Shown here: one piece after another, positions 16,097 to 24,543 of the stretch | How the letters are laid out: each line of letters begins with the position of its first letter | Numbering within the stretch: position 1 is the first letter of the stretch | Assembly (NCBI GenBank): GCA_937974275.1 | Contig: CALJIF010000044.1 | Location: 1 to 42,131 of the forward strand | From: an uncultured Flavobacteriales bacterium | Lineage (GTDB): Bacteria > Bacteroidota > Bacteroidia > Palsa-965 | Direction: 5' to 3' | Length of the DNA stretch: 42,131 nucleotides | Program-made: the position numbers and the translations under genes | Notes under the pieces: generated by a model | Told to the model about the DNA's origin: nothing | Seen by the model: the letters and a program-made list of their open reading frames with translations, nothing else | Databases searched by the model: none

Positions 16097-18030
16097 TTCG
16101 AAGCATCAATCTGCTCGTTTAAAGCCGTCCATTCTTCCATACATTGCTCCAACAGCTTACGTTTCTGATCATATTCAGCGTAAGCTGTTTTGTTATTCAT
16201 TATCTCCTGGTATTTACCGGGATCCGCAAGTTGCTCATCGAACTTCTTGATAAACGCTTCCAGCTGCGCTATTTCTTCTTCTTTCTTCACCAATCTACTT
16301 TTTAACTGGCGAACTTCTTTCTCACGCTCTTTCGCGCCTTCATCAATGGTATTCTTTGCCGGTTTAGGTTCCGGCTTACTAGCCGTGAATGGAGATGTTT
16401 TCTTTTCAAGATCACTCAATTCGTCAATCTTACGCGAACGAATAAACTCATACACATCACCCAAATGCTCTTTCACCTGACCACCCTTAAACTCGAATAC
16501 TTTATTCGTCAGACCTTGTAAAAAATCACGATCGTGAGAAACAACAATCAGCGTTCCATCAAAGTTCATTAGTGCTTGCTTCAACACTTCCTTCGAACGC
16601 AAGTCAAGGTGATTCGTAGGTTCGTCCAGAATCAATAAGTTGTGCGGCTTTAACAATAAACGACATAACGCTAGTCGCGTACGTTCACCACCGGACAATA
16701 CTTTAACTTTCTTATCTACAGTATCACCGCTGAACAAAAACGAACCTAAAATTCCACGCACTTGTTTTCTTACATCACCCAGAGCCAATTCGTCGATAGT
16801 CTCAAAAACCGTTTTATCCGGATTCATCGTGTCCGCATCATCCTGAGCAAAATAACCGGCATCTACACTAAAACCTTGCTTCACTTCGCCTGATGTAGTG
16901 GCTTCACCCATAATCATTCGAATCATGGTCGATTTACCTTCTCCATTTCTTCCGACAAACGCAACTTTATCTTCACGTTCAATCATCACGTCAACCTTAT
17001 TCAGGATACACTTGTCGTCATAGTATTTTACGCATTGATTCGCTTCTACAACAACCTTTCCGGATCGTGGCGCAGGAGGAAAACGAAAGCGAATTGATGA
17101 ATTATCTTCATCATCAATTTCGATAATCTCCATACGATCGAGCTTCTTAATCAAGGATTGCGCAAATGAAGCTTTGCTCGACTTCGCACGAAACTGGTCA
17201 ATCAAGCGTTCCGTTTTTTCAATTTCACGTTGCTGATTTTTAGCAGCGGCCAACTGTGTCTCACGACGTTCTTTTCGCAACACCAAGTATTTGGAGTAAT
17301 TCGCTTTGTAATCGTGCAGCTTGCCTAAAGAAATTTCAATTGTTCTTGTGGTGATATTATCCAAAAACGCTTTATCGTGCGAAACCAGTATTACTGCGCC
17401 TTCGTAGGTTTTCAAAAATTCTTCCAGCCATTGAATGGATTCAATATCCAGGTGGTTCGTTGGTTCGTCCAGCAACAAGGCATTCGGTCTGCGTAATAAT
17501 ATCTTCGCCAACTCAACACGCATTCTCCATCCTCCGCTAAATTCATCCATTAAACGGTGCATATCGTGATGCGAGAAACCAAGTCCGCGCAACACCTGCT
17601 CCACTTCTCCTTCAATTGCATGACCACCTAATACCACGATTCGCTCGTTGGCATCATTCAACTGATTGATCAAATCCATGTACGAATCAGTTTCATAATC
17701 CGTACGAACAGTAAGTTGTTCCGTGATGTATTCAATCTTACGCTCCAGTTCTTTCAGTTCCTGAAACGCAGTAGATGCTTCATCAAAAACGGTTTTTCCG
17801 AGATTGTGCGCCATATCCTGCGCCAAATAACCAATGGTATAACCCGATGGCATGGAAATATCGCCGGTATCAGGACGCTGATTACCCGCAATAATTTTTA
17901 GCAATGTGGATTTACCTGCCCCGTTTTTACCCGCAAGACCAATACGATCGCGGGCTCCAACCATAAATGAAATGTTGTCGTATAGCGTGAATCCGCCAAA
18001 TGCAACTGTGAGATTACTAACTGAAATCAT
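16093..18030 (-). CDS. ABC-F family ATPase
   Basis: ABC-F proteins are cytoplasmic twin ATPases without membrane domains that act on the ribosome. The 645 residues, from ATG 18030 (MISVSNLTV), hold two ABC domains. The first has GKNGAGKST, the signature FSGGWRMR and LLLDEPTNHLD. The second has GRNGEGKSTM, the signature LSGGERTRL and LILDEPTNHLD. Between them is a linker rich in Arg/Gln/Lys (about 230-300). After the second domain comes a basic C-terminal coiled coil (about 560-645), as in Uup/YdiF-like members. I prefer 18030 over the upstream in-frame ATG 18063 because an exact -7 box, TACCTTTG, lies at 18045-18038. The subfamily and role (housekeeping or antibiotic protection) cannot be settled here. 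Confidence 0.93.
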   Translation of the reverse strand: MISVSNLTVAFGGFTLYDNISFMVGARDRIGLAGKNGAGKSTLLKIIAGNQRPDTGDISMPSGYTIGYLAQDMAHNLGKTVFDEASTAFQELKELERKIEYITEQLTVRTDYETDSYMDLINQLNDANERIVVLGGHAIEGEVEQVLRGLGFSHHDMHRLMDEFSGGWRMRVELAKILLRRPNALLLDEPTNHLDIESIQWLEEFLKTYEGAVILVSHDKAFLDNITTRTIEISLGKLHDYKANYSKYLVLRKERRETQLAAAKNQQREIEKTERLIDQFRAKSSKASFAQSLIKKLDRMEIIEIDDEDNSSIRFRFPPAPRSGKVVVEANQCVKYYDDKCILNKVDVMIEREDKVAFVGRNGEGKSTMIRMIMGEATTSGEVKQGFSVDAGYFAQDDADTMNPDKTVFETIDELALGDVRKQVRGILGSFLFSGDTVDKKVKVLSGGERTRLALCRLLLKPHNLLILDEPTNHLDLRSKEVLKQALMNFDGTLIVVSHDRDFLQGLTNKVFEFKGGQVKEHLGDVYEFIRSRKIDELSDLEKKTSPFTASKPEPKPAKNTIDEGAKEREKEVRQLKSRLVKKEEEIAQLEAFIKKFDEQLADPGKYQEIMNNKTAYAEYDQKRKLLEQCMEEWTALNEQIDASN

Positions 18031-18037
18031 GAGGGTG

Positions 18038-18045
18038 CAAAGGTA
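18038..18045 (-). promoter_or_regulatory. Predicted -7 element of the ABC-F gene
   Basis: TACCTTTG on the minus strand matches TAnnTTTG and ends 7 bases before the chosen start codon at 18030. A TTG lies about 22 bases upstream. Confidence 0.55.
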
Positions 18046-18087
18046 CACAGGAAATCCCTCCAACCATCAATAACAAAGGCATTTCAC

Positions 18088-18095
18088 TAACTTTA
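18088..18095 (+). promoter_or_regulatory. Possible -7 element of the AI-2E-family gene
   Basis: TAACTTTA differs from TAnnTTTG at the last base and ends 5 bases before the ATG at 18101. No clear -33 element. Confidence 0.35.
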
Positions 18096-18100
18096 CGGTA

Positions 18101-19246
18101 ATGAAAATTAAAAATCCGATTGTTTTATTCATAGTGATTGCGTTGGTGCTGGCGCTGATGTGGCTATTTCGCACTATCCTGTTGTACATCATTATCGCAA
18201 CACTGCTCACAATCATTACCCGGCCGCTCGAAAATAAACTGGAGAAATTGCGCATCGGAAAAAAGAAAATGCCGCGTGCCCTTCGTGCTCTGGTGGTATT
18301 GCTGGGAATTTACGTTGTTATTGGTGCGATAGTTTCCATCTTTATTCCGATGGTACTTACTGAAATTAATTACTTGTCCAAAGTTGATCAGCAGCAACTC
18401 ATGGTCACACTTAAAGAACCTATCGATCAGCTGCACGGCCTGTTTGCCGAATTTCAACAATCCAGTGGAGATACCAGAACCTTCAATCAATTTGTTCAAG
18501 ATTCATTGGCAAACTTTTTTGGGATGACACAAATTTCTGTGGTCGCCACAACTGCTATGAATACGGTTATCAGCTTGATCTCGGCATTCTTTATCATTTC
18601 ATTTTTCACCTTCTTCATGCTCAAGGATGGCAATGTAATTTACCAAACATTATTACTTGCGGTGCCGGATAAACATCGAGAGAAAGTCGATAATATTTTG
18701 AAAGACACCAATACGATGCTAACCAAATACTTCACTGCGATACTTATTGATATCATCGTTGTCAGCATTTTGGTGAGTGTTGGTATGTCACTACTGGGTA
18801 TTCGAAACGCTATTACCATCGGAATTCTCGCAGGAATCCTCAACGTTATTCCGTATGTAGGTCCACTGATTGGGGCATCCATAGCCGTAATAATTGGCGT
18901 CTCAACCAATCTTCACCTCGAATTTTATTCGGGTTTATTGCCATTAGCGGGAAAAATAGCACTCGTTTTTTTAACTGTAAATAGTATCGATGCATTCCTG
19001 ATTCAACCCTACATTTTCAGCAATTCAGTAAAAGCACATCCAATAGAAATATTTACCGTCATTCTGTTAGGAGCAACATTAGCAGGCATTCCGGGAATGA
19101 TCGCTGCTGTGCCGGTGTATACTGTTCTTCGTATTATCGCAAAAGAATTTTTAAGCCATTATCACTTTATTAAAAAATTGACGGACGATCTGGATGAAGC
19201 TACAGAGCCGGAGGTTCAACGCGATAAAGACTATCCCGAACTATGA
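18101..19246 (+). CDS. AI-2E family (PerM/TqsA-like) membrane protein
   Basis: The 381-residue polytopic inner-membrane protein has about eight hydrophobic segments. Two are N-terminal (residues 7-35), one is near 63-85, then a soluble region of about 70 residues, then a C-terminal block including FFIISFFTFFMLKDG, the GMSLLGIRNAITIGILAG region and IQPYIFSNSVKAHPIEIF. This layout and the last motifs match the AI-2E transporter family (DUF20). Family members have been linked to autoinducer export or sodium/proton antiport; the substrate here is unknown. It overlaps the DUF2461 gene by ATGA, and is divergent from the ABC-F gene with only 70 bases between start codons. Confidence 0.88.
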   Translation: MKIKNPIVLFIVIALVLALMWLFRTILLYIIIATLLTIITRPLENKLEKLRIGKKKMPRALRALVVLLGIYVVIGAIVSIFIPMVLTEINYLSKVDQQQLMVTLKEPIDQLHGLFAEFQQSSGDTRTFNQFVQDSLANFFGMTQISVVATTAMNTVISLISAFFIISFFTFFMLKDGNVIYQTLLLAVPDKHREKVDNILKDTNTMLTKYFTAILIDIIVVSILVSVGMSLLGIRNAITIGILAGILNVIPYVGPLIGASIAVIIGVSTNLHLEFYSGLLPLAGKIALVFLTVNSIDAFLIQPYIFSNSVKAHPIEIFTVILLGATLAGIPGMIAAVPVYTVLRIIAKEFLSHYHFIKKLTDDLDEATEPEVQRDKDYPEL

Positions 19247-19908
19247 GCATTTCCAAAAACACACTTTCATTTTTATCAAAACTAAAACAGCATAACAACA
19301 AAGTTTGGTTTGATGAAAACAGAAGTTCTTATTTAGAAGCAAAAACAGATATCATCAGTTTCGTTGATGCTTTATTGCCACAACTGCGCAAATTCGACAA
19401 ACAAATAGAGCCGGAATTATCCGCTGATAAATGTGTTTTCCGAATTTTCAGAGATGTCCGATTCTCCGCAAATAAAACCCCGTATAAATCGAACATGGGT
19501 GCTGCAATAAATCCGGGTGGTAAAAAAGCAGCAACACCCGGATATTACGTGCATATTGAGCCGGGCAATTCGTTTGTCGCAGGAGGAAGCTACTTGCCGC
19601 AAGCAGTTGACCTTGCAAAATATCGCCAGGAAATTGATTATAATTTTGATGAATTCAACGCGATAATTAGCAACAAAACTTTCAAAAAGTTTTTTGGCAC
19701 TTTAGATCAAGAACATAAGCTGGCCCGTCCACCGAAAGGCTATTCTGCCGACAATCCTGCGATGGATTACTTAAAATTGAAATCGTTTATTGCGTTTCGA
19801 AATTTCACGGACAAGGAAGTATTAGCACCGGATTTCGACAAGCAAGTTATCGCAACCTGCAACGCCATGTTTCCTTTGATGCAATTTCTGCGACGCGCAT
19901 TAGATTAA
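19243..19908 (+). CDS. DUF2461 domain protein
   Basis: The 221-residue soluble protein carries the DUF2461/TIGR02453 signature: FLSKLKQHNNKVWFDENRSSYLEAK at the start, FRIFRDVRFSANKTPYKSNMGAAI in the middle and GYYVHIEPGNSFVAGGSYLP. Its molecular function is unknown. It is translationally coupled to the permease gene upstream (ATGA overlap), and its stop overlaps the stop of the third gldN paralogue on the other strand by 4 bases. Confidence 0.9.
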   Translation: MSISKNTLSFLSKLKQHNNKVWFDENRSSYLEAKTDIISFVDALLPQLRKFDKQIEPELSADKCVFRIFRDVRFSANKTPYKSNMGAAINPGGKKAATPGYYVHIEPGNSFVAGGSYLPQAVDLAKYRQEIDYNFDEFNAIISNKTFKKFFGTLDQEHKLARPPKGYSADNPAMDYLKLKSFIAFRNFTDKEVLAPDFDKQVIATCNAMFPLMQFLRRALD

Positions 19909-20834
19909 AAATGCCAGAGATCGTGCTCAAAATTCATGATATTTTCTTTGATGGCTTCCGACTCCAATAAAGCGTCTAGGCCTGTCAAATAAGACGACAC
20001 ACTTCTATCGTAAACATTCGATTGCTTGTGAATGTAGCTTGCAAAGAATCGTTTCGTGAAAATATCATCGTAGCTCAAACGTTGCGCGAAATTCTGTCCG
20101 ATATACACCTCATGCCGAACCAACACCGGACGCAGTTGAGGAAAGTAAATCCAGAATAACGGACGATAACCAATGGCTTCACCTGAGTTTGGATCTTTCT
20201 TAGCAACCAGCGGACAAATCCCGAGAATGCGCACATCCATTACTGAACGCTGTTTATCAAAAAACCAGTCTTCCTTAATCCAGTAAGCCAACACATCCGA
20301 AGACTGAATTTCAGTGACGATCGTGTCGCGACGATACGTTCCCGGATTGAACGGATCTTCCACGTCCACTACGTCTTTACTGATCAGCAAATTACTGACT
20401 TGTTCCGTGGTCATCTTCACTTTGAACTCATCATCCAACACGGGATTATCAAATGCAGTAACACATCCGCCTAAAACAGAGCCTTTGATGATATCAAACA
20501 AACTCATCAAACCACCATTTGGTACTTCCGGATAGTAATACGGATGATTCATTTTCTCGCGCAGATCCAACGTTCTCCAAATACGTTGCGCCCACATCAC
20601 ATCAGCTTCACGAACGTGCGGATAAGGTACCGGCTTACGCATTTTTGTTGCTCCATGAGATTCGGGACCGATAATTAATCCGTTGTCCACAGCAACACAT
20701 GGATTCTGTGCAGACACCTGAACCGCAAAAAACAACGCGACAAAAAACAGCAACACCTTAATTGCAACTGCTAACTCAGTATATACAACAGCAACAGTAC
20801 GTGCCGGGCGTTTGGAATGAACATGCATCTTCAT
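19905..20834 (-). CDS. gldN: GldN/PorN paralogue 3, T9SS ring protein
   Basis: The 309-residue periplasmic protein has an N-terminal hydrophobic signal (about residues 24-43, ending VSAQ) and is the most divergent of three adjacent GldN homologues. Shared blocks are KPVPYPHVREADVMWAQRIW, FDNPVLDDEFKVKM, YWIKEDWFFDKQRSVMDVRI and the end FEHDLWHF. GldN forms a periplasmic ring with GldK around the T9SS motor. Its N terminus has an extra Cys-containing insert (NPCVAVDNG), and GGCVTAFD adds another Cys. A strong Shine-Dalgarno AAAGGAG (20847-20841) lies 6 bases before the ATG. A terminator precedes it (20932-20961), so it is transcribed separately or by readthrough. Confidence 0.9.
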   Translation of the reverse strand: MKMHVHSKRPARTVAVVYTELAVAIKVLLFFVALFFAVQVSAQNPCVAVDNGLIIGPESHGATKMRKPVPYPHVREADVMWAQRIWRTLDLREKMNHPYYYPEVPNGGLMSLFDIIKGSVLGGCVTAFDNPVLDDEFKVKMTTEQVSNLLISKDVVDVEDPFNPGTYRRDTIVTEIQSSDVLAYWIKEDWFFDKQRSVMDVRILGICPLVAKKDPNSGEAIGYRPLFWIYFPQLRPVLVRHEVYIGQNFAQRLSYDDIFTKRFFASYIHKQSNVYDRSVSSYLTGLDALLESEAIKENIMNFEHDLWHF

Positions 20835-20931
20835 CGAATACTCCTTTCAAATAGATTAAGTAAAACAGATGTAAATGTTGTTCCATAGATTAATATACTA
20901 ACGTATGTATTCATTCAAATAGTATGCCGTG

Positions 20932-20961
20932 AAAAACGGAGTCACCGAAATGATGACTCCG
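20932..20961 (-). terminator. Intrinsic terminator after the second gldN copy
   Basis: Stem CGGAGTCA / TGACTCCG (20961-20954 and 20944-20937) with a 9-base loop, followed on the minus strand by five T (20936-20932). Confidence 0.85.
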
Positions 20962-20978
20962 CTCGCAAAAGACACGAC

Positions 20979-21866
20979 TTAAAAATGCCACATGTCGTGT
21001 TCAGTCTTAAAAATATCTTCCTTTACGCGATCCGCTTCCAACAAGGCATCAAGACCCGGTGCATAAGACTCGATAGTACGATCGTAAACATTGCTTTCTT
21101 TACGCACATAACTACCGAACATTCTTTTGTGAAACACATCATCAAACGATAAACGTTGCGCATCATTCTTTGTATTGAATACTTCATGACGAGCAAACAA
21201 ATCGCGACATGCCGGAAAATACAACCAGAATAAAGGCTTGTAGCCAATTACCTCTCCTGCAGCGTCTGTCTTTTCCTGCAAAGGGCAAATACCGATTATC
21301 CGCACATCCATCACAGAACGCTGACGATCCCAAAACCAATCTTCTTTCACCCAATACTGCTTAATCATATTAGCGGTTAAATTGTACTGAATTGGCGCCA
21401 GAATCATGTTATCCGGATTATAAGGATCAGCTACCATGTTAGTAGAATCGTACCAGGTGAACAACTGCGCTACTTGTGCAGCAGTCATTCGCACTTTGAA
21501 TTCATCATCAAAAACAGGGTTATCATAAGCGTAGATAGATCCTTCAATTAAACCCTTTTTGATCACATCAAACAAACTCAAACGTGCATTTGTAGGTGTT
21601 TCCGGAAAATACAAAGGGTGATTAAACTTCTCACGCAAATCGATCGTTCTCCACACGCGCTTCGACCACATAATATCTGCTTCACGCTCATGAACGTATT
21701 TAATTGGCTTACGCGTACGAGTGTTTTCTTTTACATAAAATGTTTCACCGTAATCAGGTTGTCCGAATAATTGTCCTGATGCCAGAAACAGAATCAATCC
21801 AAAACATAGAATTACAAATACGCGATACGGGTTTTTGTCATGATGATTTGATGGTTGACGATACAT
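20979..21866 (-). CDS. gldN: GldN/PorN paralogue 2, T9SS ring protein
   Basis: This 295-residue GldN homologue has a signal anchor at residues 14-35 (ending GQLFGQ) after an unusually long, basic N terminus (MYRQPSNHHDKNPYR). It is closer to paralogue 1 than paralogue 3 is, with VKENTRTRKPIKYVHEREAD, MWSKRVWRTIDLREKFNHPLYFPET, YWVKEDWFWDRQRSVMDVRI and the C-terminal EHDMWHF. The Shine-Dalgarno AAAGGAG (21879-21873) lies 6 bases upstream of the ATG. It is bounded by terminators on both sides. In Flavobacterium johnsoniae the gldN paralogue gldO is partly redundant with gldN; a similar role here is inference. Confidence 0.92.
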   Translation of the reverse strand: MYRQPSNHHDKNPYRVFVILCFGLILFLASGQLFGQPDYGETFYVKENTRTRKPIKYVHEREADIMWSKRVWRTIDLREKFNHPLYFPETPTNARLSLFDVIKKGLIEGSIYAYDNPVFDDEFKVRMTAAQVAQLFTWYDSTNMVADPYNPDNMILAPIQYNLTANMIKQYWVKEDWFWDRQRSVMDVRIIGICPLQEKTDAAGEVIGYKPLFWLYFPACRDLFARHEVFNTKNDAQRLSFDDVFHKRMFGSYVRKESNVYDRTIESYAPGLDALLEADRVKEDIFKTEHDMWHF

Positions 21867-21913
21867 ATGATGCTCCTTTCTTATTTGTGAACTTTAGAAG
21901 CATATACCACAAC

Positions 21914-21948
21914 AAAAAAAAAGTCACTCTTTCGAATGACTTTTTTTT
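21914..21948. terminator. Second terminator between gldN copies 1 and 2
   Basis: On the minus strand AGTCATTC-GAAA-GAGTGACT forms an 8-bp stem (one G-U) with a GAAA tetraloop, at 21941-21922. A runs precede it and T runs follow it, so it can work in both directions. Confidence 0.8.
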
Positions 21949-21956
21949 CAAAAAAT

Positions 21957-21982
21957 AAAATCCCGCTTTTCAGCGGGATTTT
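21957..21982 (-). terminator. First terminator after gldN copy 1
   Basis: Perfect 10-bp stem AAAATCCCGC / GCGGGATTTT around a 6-base loop, starting 9 bases after the stop codon and followed by ATTTTTTG on the minus strand. Confidence 0.88.
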
Positions 21983-21991
21983 AAATATGGT

Positions 21992-22852
21992 TTAGAAGTG
22001 CCACAAATCGTGCTCCATCTTAAAGATGTCGTCTTTTACGCGATCCGCTTCCAATAATGCATCCAGACCTGTGTAATAAGACGGGATGGTACGGTCGTAA
22101 ACGTTACTTTCTTTGTGCACGTAGCTTTGAAACATACGCTTCCAGAATGTATCGTCTAATGAACGACGTTCAGCATCATTCTTCATATTATACACCTCAG
22201 CTTTAGCAAAAACCGGACGACACTGTGGGAAATACACCCAAAACAATGGTAAGAAACCTACCACTTCACCGGTTGACGGATCAGCTTTTTCACGCAACGG
22301 ACATAAGCCCAAGATGCGCACGTCCATTACGGAACGCTGCTTATCGAAGAACCAATCTTCCTTCACCCAATAGGCTTTTACAGCGTTTGAGTTAAGATCG
22401 ATACGGATAGGTGAAATAATGAACGTTCCCGGGTTGTTAGGATCTTCTACCTGGTTGGTAGAATCCCACTGCGTAAACATTCCTTCCACCTGAACCTTCG
22501 ACATTTTCACCTTGAATTCGTCATCCAATACAGGATTATCGAATGCAGTGATTTCTCCGGTTAATAATGCGTCTTTGATGACATCAAACAAAGAACGACG
22601 ATCGTTGATACGCGTTTCCGGATAATACAGCGGATGATTAAACTTCTCGCGCAAGTCGATAGTTCTCCACACACGCTTCGACCACATTACGTCCGCTTCA
22701 CGAAGATGCGTATACGGAATAGGCTTACGCGTACGTGTATTCTCCTTCATGTACACCTGATCCGGAAAATTCGGATCGAGTACCTGTGCGTCAGCAGTAC
22801 TGCCAATAAGCAGTATAAATGCTGCAATCAGAATACTTTTGATCGTTTTCAT
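21992..22852 (-). CDS. gldN: GldN/PorN, T9SS periplasmic ring protein (copy 1)
   Basis: GldN (PorN) binds GldK to make the periplasmic ring that couples the GldLM motor to the outer-membrane translocon. The 286-residue protein has a signal peptide (ending STADAQ) and the family blocks KENTRTRKPIPYTHLREADV, SLFDVIKDALLTGEITAFDNPVLDDEFKVKM, YWVKEDWFFDKQRSVMDVRI and EHDLWHF. It sits 23 bases behind gldM in the standard gldKLMN order, so I take it as the canonical copy. A Shine-Dalgarno GGGAGG (22866-22861) lies 8 bases before the ATG. Two tandem terminators follow. Confidence 0.95.
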   Translation of the reverse strand: MKTIKSILIAAFILLIGSTADAQVLDPNFPDQVYMKENTRTRKPIPYTHLREADVMWSKRVWRTIDLREKFNHPLYYPETRINDRRSLFDVIKDALLTGEITAFDNPVLDDEFKVKMSKVQVEGMFTQWDSTNQVEDPNNPGTFIISPIRIDLNSNAVKAYWVKEDWFFDKQRSVMDVRILGLCPLREKADPSTGEVVGFLPLFWVYFPQCRPVFAKAEVYNMKNDAERRSLDDTFWKRMFQSYVHKESNVYDRTIPSYYTGLDALLEADRVKDDIFKMEHDLWHF

Positions 22853-22875
22853 TTGTAGTTCCTCCCTTGTAGTTG

Positions 22876-24495
22876 TTATTTCACTTTGATGTTCACGCCG
22901 GGAATCTTACGGAGTGATCCGTCAGGACCCTGAACAGTTACTTGCTCAAAGAATACTTTGTTACCCGGCTTAACACCTTGTAACAACGATTTCATATCGC
23001 CGGTTATTGCAGGACCTGAGCCCTTCTTTTCCACGAATGCACCGTTTACATTCATTGACATCACAAATGATACCACTTTGAACGAAAGGTCGAAATCGAA
23101 GTTTTCCATACGAGCAAATACACCACTCTGTCCTAACAATTCCGCTTTTGTCATCTGACCGTCGCCCTTAATGTTTCCGACAAAGGCAACCGGATCAGGT
23201 ACACGCTTAACGCGGAACTTGAAAGATCCCATTGGTTTATTAATACCGTTCAATTTAGCACCAACGTTAATTGTTGCTTCCGTTCCACCAGTTACACGCA
23301 CAATGTAGCTTCCGGGCTTGCCTGCAGGGCTCATAGAACCACCACTAAGGCTTGGCTGTAAATCTGAAGGAGCAACACCCGCCGCAGAAATGCTGATAGG
23401 ATTGTCAACTCCGATGTAGAACACGTTCATCTTTTCCAAGAATACCGCAGCAGACGGTGCAGCAACGATATACTCTGATTTAAACGGATAAGATTCATAA
23501 GTATTATCCGGCTTCTTAACGCGAATCAAACCTGACCACTTTTGCAAACCAACTGCAGTTGCAGGAACTTCATAAGTTCCAATACCGCGGTTAACTTTTA
23601 CCGAAGTAGAGTCAATTGGTCCTTTAGGCGCTTTTGTTACAGAATCATAATCGCACAACCAGATCTGAGGATCTTGTGTAGTACTGAATGCTGCAACAAA
23701 AAGATCCGCGCGGTACTTATCACCTGACAGGATGTAAGAAGTTGGTGCAACAACTTTAGCTGCCAATGTATCGAACTTAAAGTCGTTCTTAGATACAGAA
23801 GACAACAATTCTGCAACAACATCACCCTCTGCGTTCTTCACGTTAATCTGAAGACGTGTCAAGTTAGCCAACATCGCTGTGATAGGCATGTGATAGAAGT
23901 TATACCATTCCCAAGACACCATTTTCTCGTTGTCTTTAGAGTACTGGTCTTTTGTATCAAGAGTAGCCAGGTTGTTTTTCAACTTCTCCTTTTGATCAGG
24001 AGCTAATTGGTCTTCCAGGAACTTCTTGTACTTATTCATCTCTGCCTTCAGATCTTTTGCTTTTCCGGTAACATTCGCCGGATCTTCACCGATCATGTAG
24101 TTTGTTGGAATATCATAATCATCCGGCTTAGCAATGAAAATTGATTGCATAGTATCGCCGATTTTTTTGTCGGGCAATCCTTCTACATTCATTTTCAATT
24201 CTGCCTTCAAATTCTGAATAAAATCAAACAGTTTCTTTGATTCAGCTTTAATTTTCATCGCTTTGTCAAAGAAAGGTCCGGCTTTTTTCTCGTCATTGAG
24301 TTTAGCCAGATCGAATTGCGAATACAATACACCGTTCTTGTTCTCGATACCCTTATTGGTTTGAATCAAACCGGATTCGATTACAATGAACGAGGTGATA
24401 ATCTCTTTGGACACGTTCAACGCCAAAAGTGCGGTGAGTACCAAGTACATCATACCAATCATCTTTTGACGCGGACTCTGTTTACCTCCAGCCAT
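22876..24495 (-). CDS. gldM: GldM/PorM, T9SS motor protein
   Basis: GldM forms, with GldL, the proton-driven inner-membrane motor of T9SS and gliding. The 539 residues begin with MAGGKQSPRQKMIGMMYLVLTALLALNVSKE, a single transmembrane helix at about residues 12-29 containing the family's conserved N-terminal block. The rest is a long periplasmic part made of successive domains (helical first domain to about 215, then beta-rich domains) that spans to the GldKN ring. The C-terminal part includes FRVKRVPDPVAFVGN and the GQSGVFARMENFDFDLSF segment typical of GldM. The gene lies between gldL and gldN and has the Shine-Dalgarno AAGGAG (24511-24506). Confidence 0.97.
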   Translation of the reverse strand: MAGGKQSPRQKMIGMMYLVLTALLALNVSKEIITSFIVIESGLIQTNKGIENKNGVLYSQFDLAKLNDEKKAGPFFDKAMKIKAESKKLFDFIQNLKAELKMNVEGLPDKKIGDTMQSIFIAKPDDYDIPTNYMIGEDPANVTGKAKDLKAEMNKYKKFLEDQLAPDQKEKLKNNLATLDTKDQYSKDNEKMVSWEWYNFYHMPITAMLANLTRLQINVKNAEGDVVAELLSSVSKNDFKFDTLAAKVVAPTSYILSGDKYRADLFVAAFSTTQDPQIWLCDYDSVTKAPKGPIDSTSVKVNRGIGTYEVPATAVGLQKWSGLIRVKKPDNTYESYPFKSEYIVAAPSAAVFLEKMNVFYIGVDNPISISAAGVAPSDLQPSLSGGSMSPAGKPGSYIVRVTGGTEATINVGAKLNGINKPMGSFKFRVKRVPDPVAFVGNIKGDGQMTKAELLGQSGVFARMENFDFDLSFKVVSFVMSMNVNGAFVEKKGSGPAITGDMKSLLQGVKPGNKVFFEQVTVQGPDGSLRKIPGVNIKVK

Positions 24496-24543
24496 TTTCT
24501 ATAATCTCCTTATTAGGTTCTTATTAATAAATAAACAGATCTA

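Noticed and set aside
18031..18063. Longer N terminus of the ABC-F protein
   Set aside because: The extension covers an exact -7 promoter box and adds residues before the usual ABC-F start MISVSNLTV.
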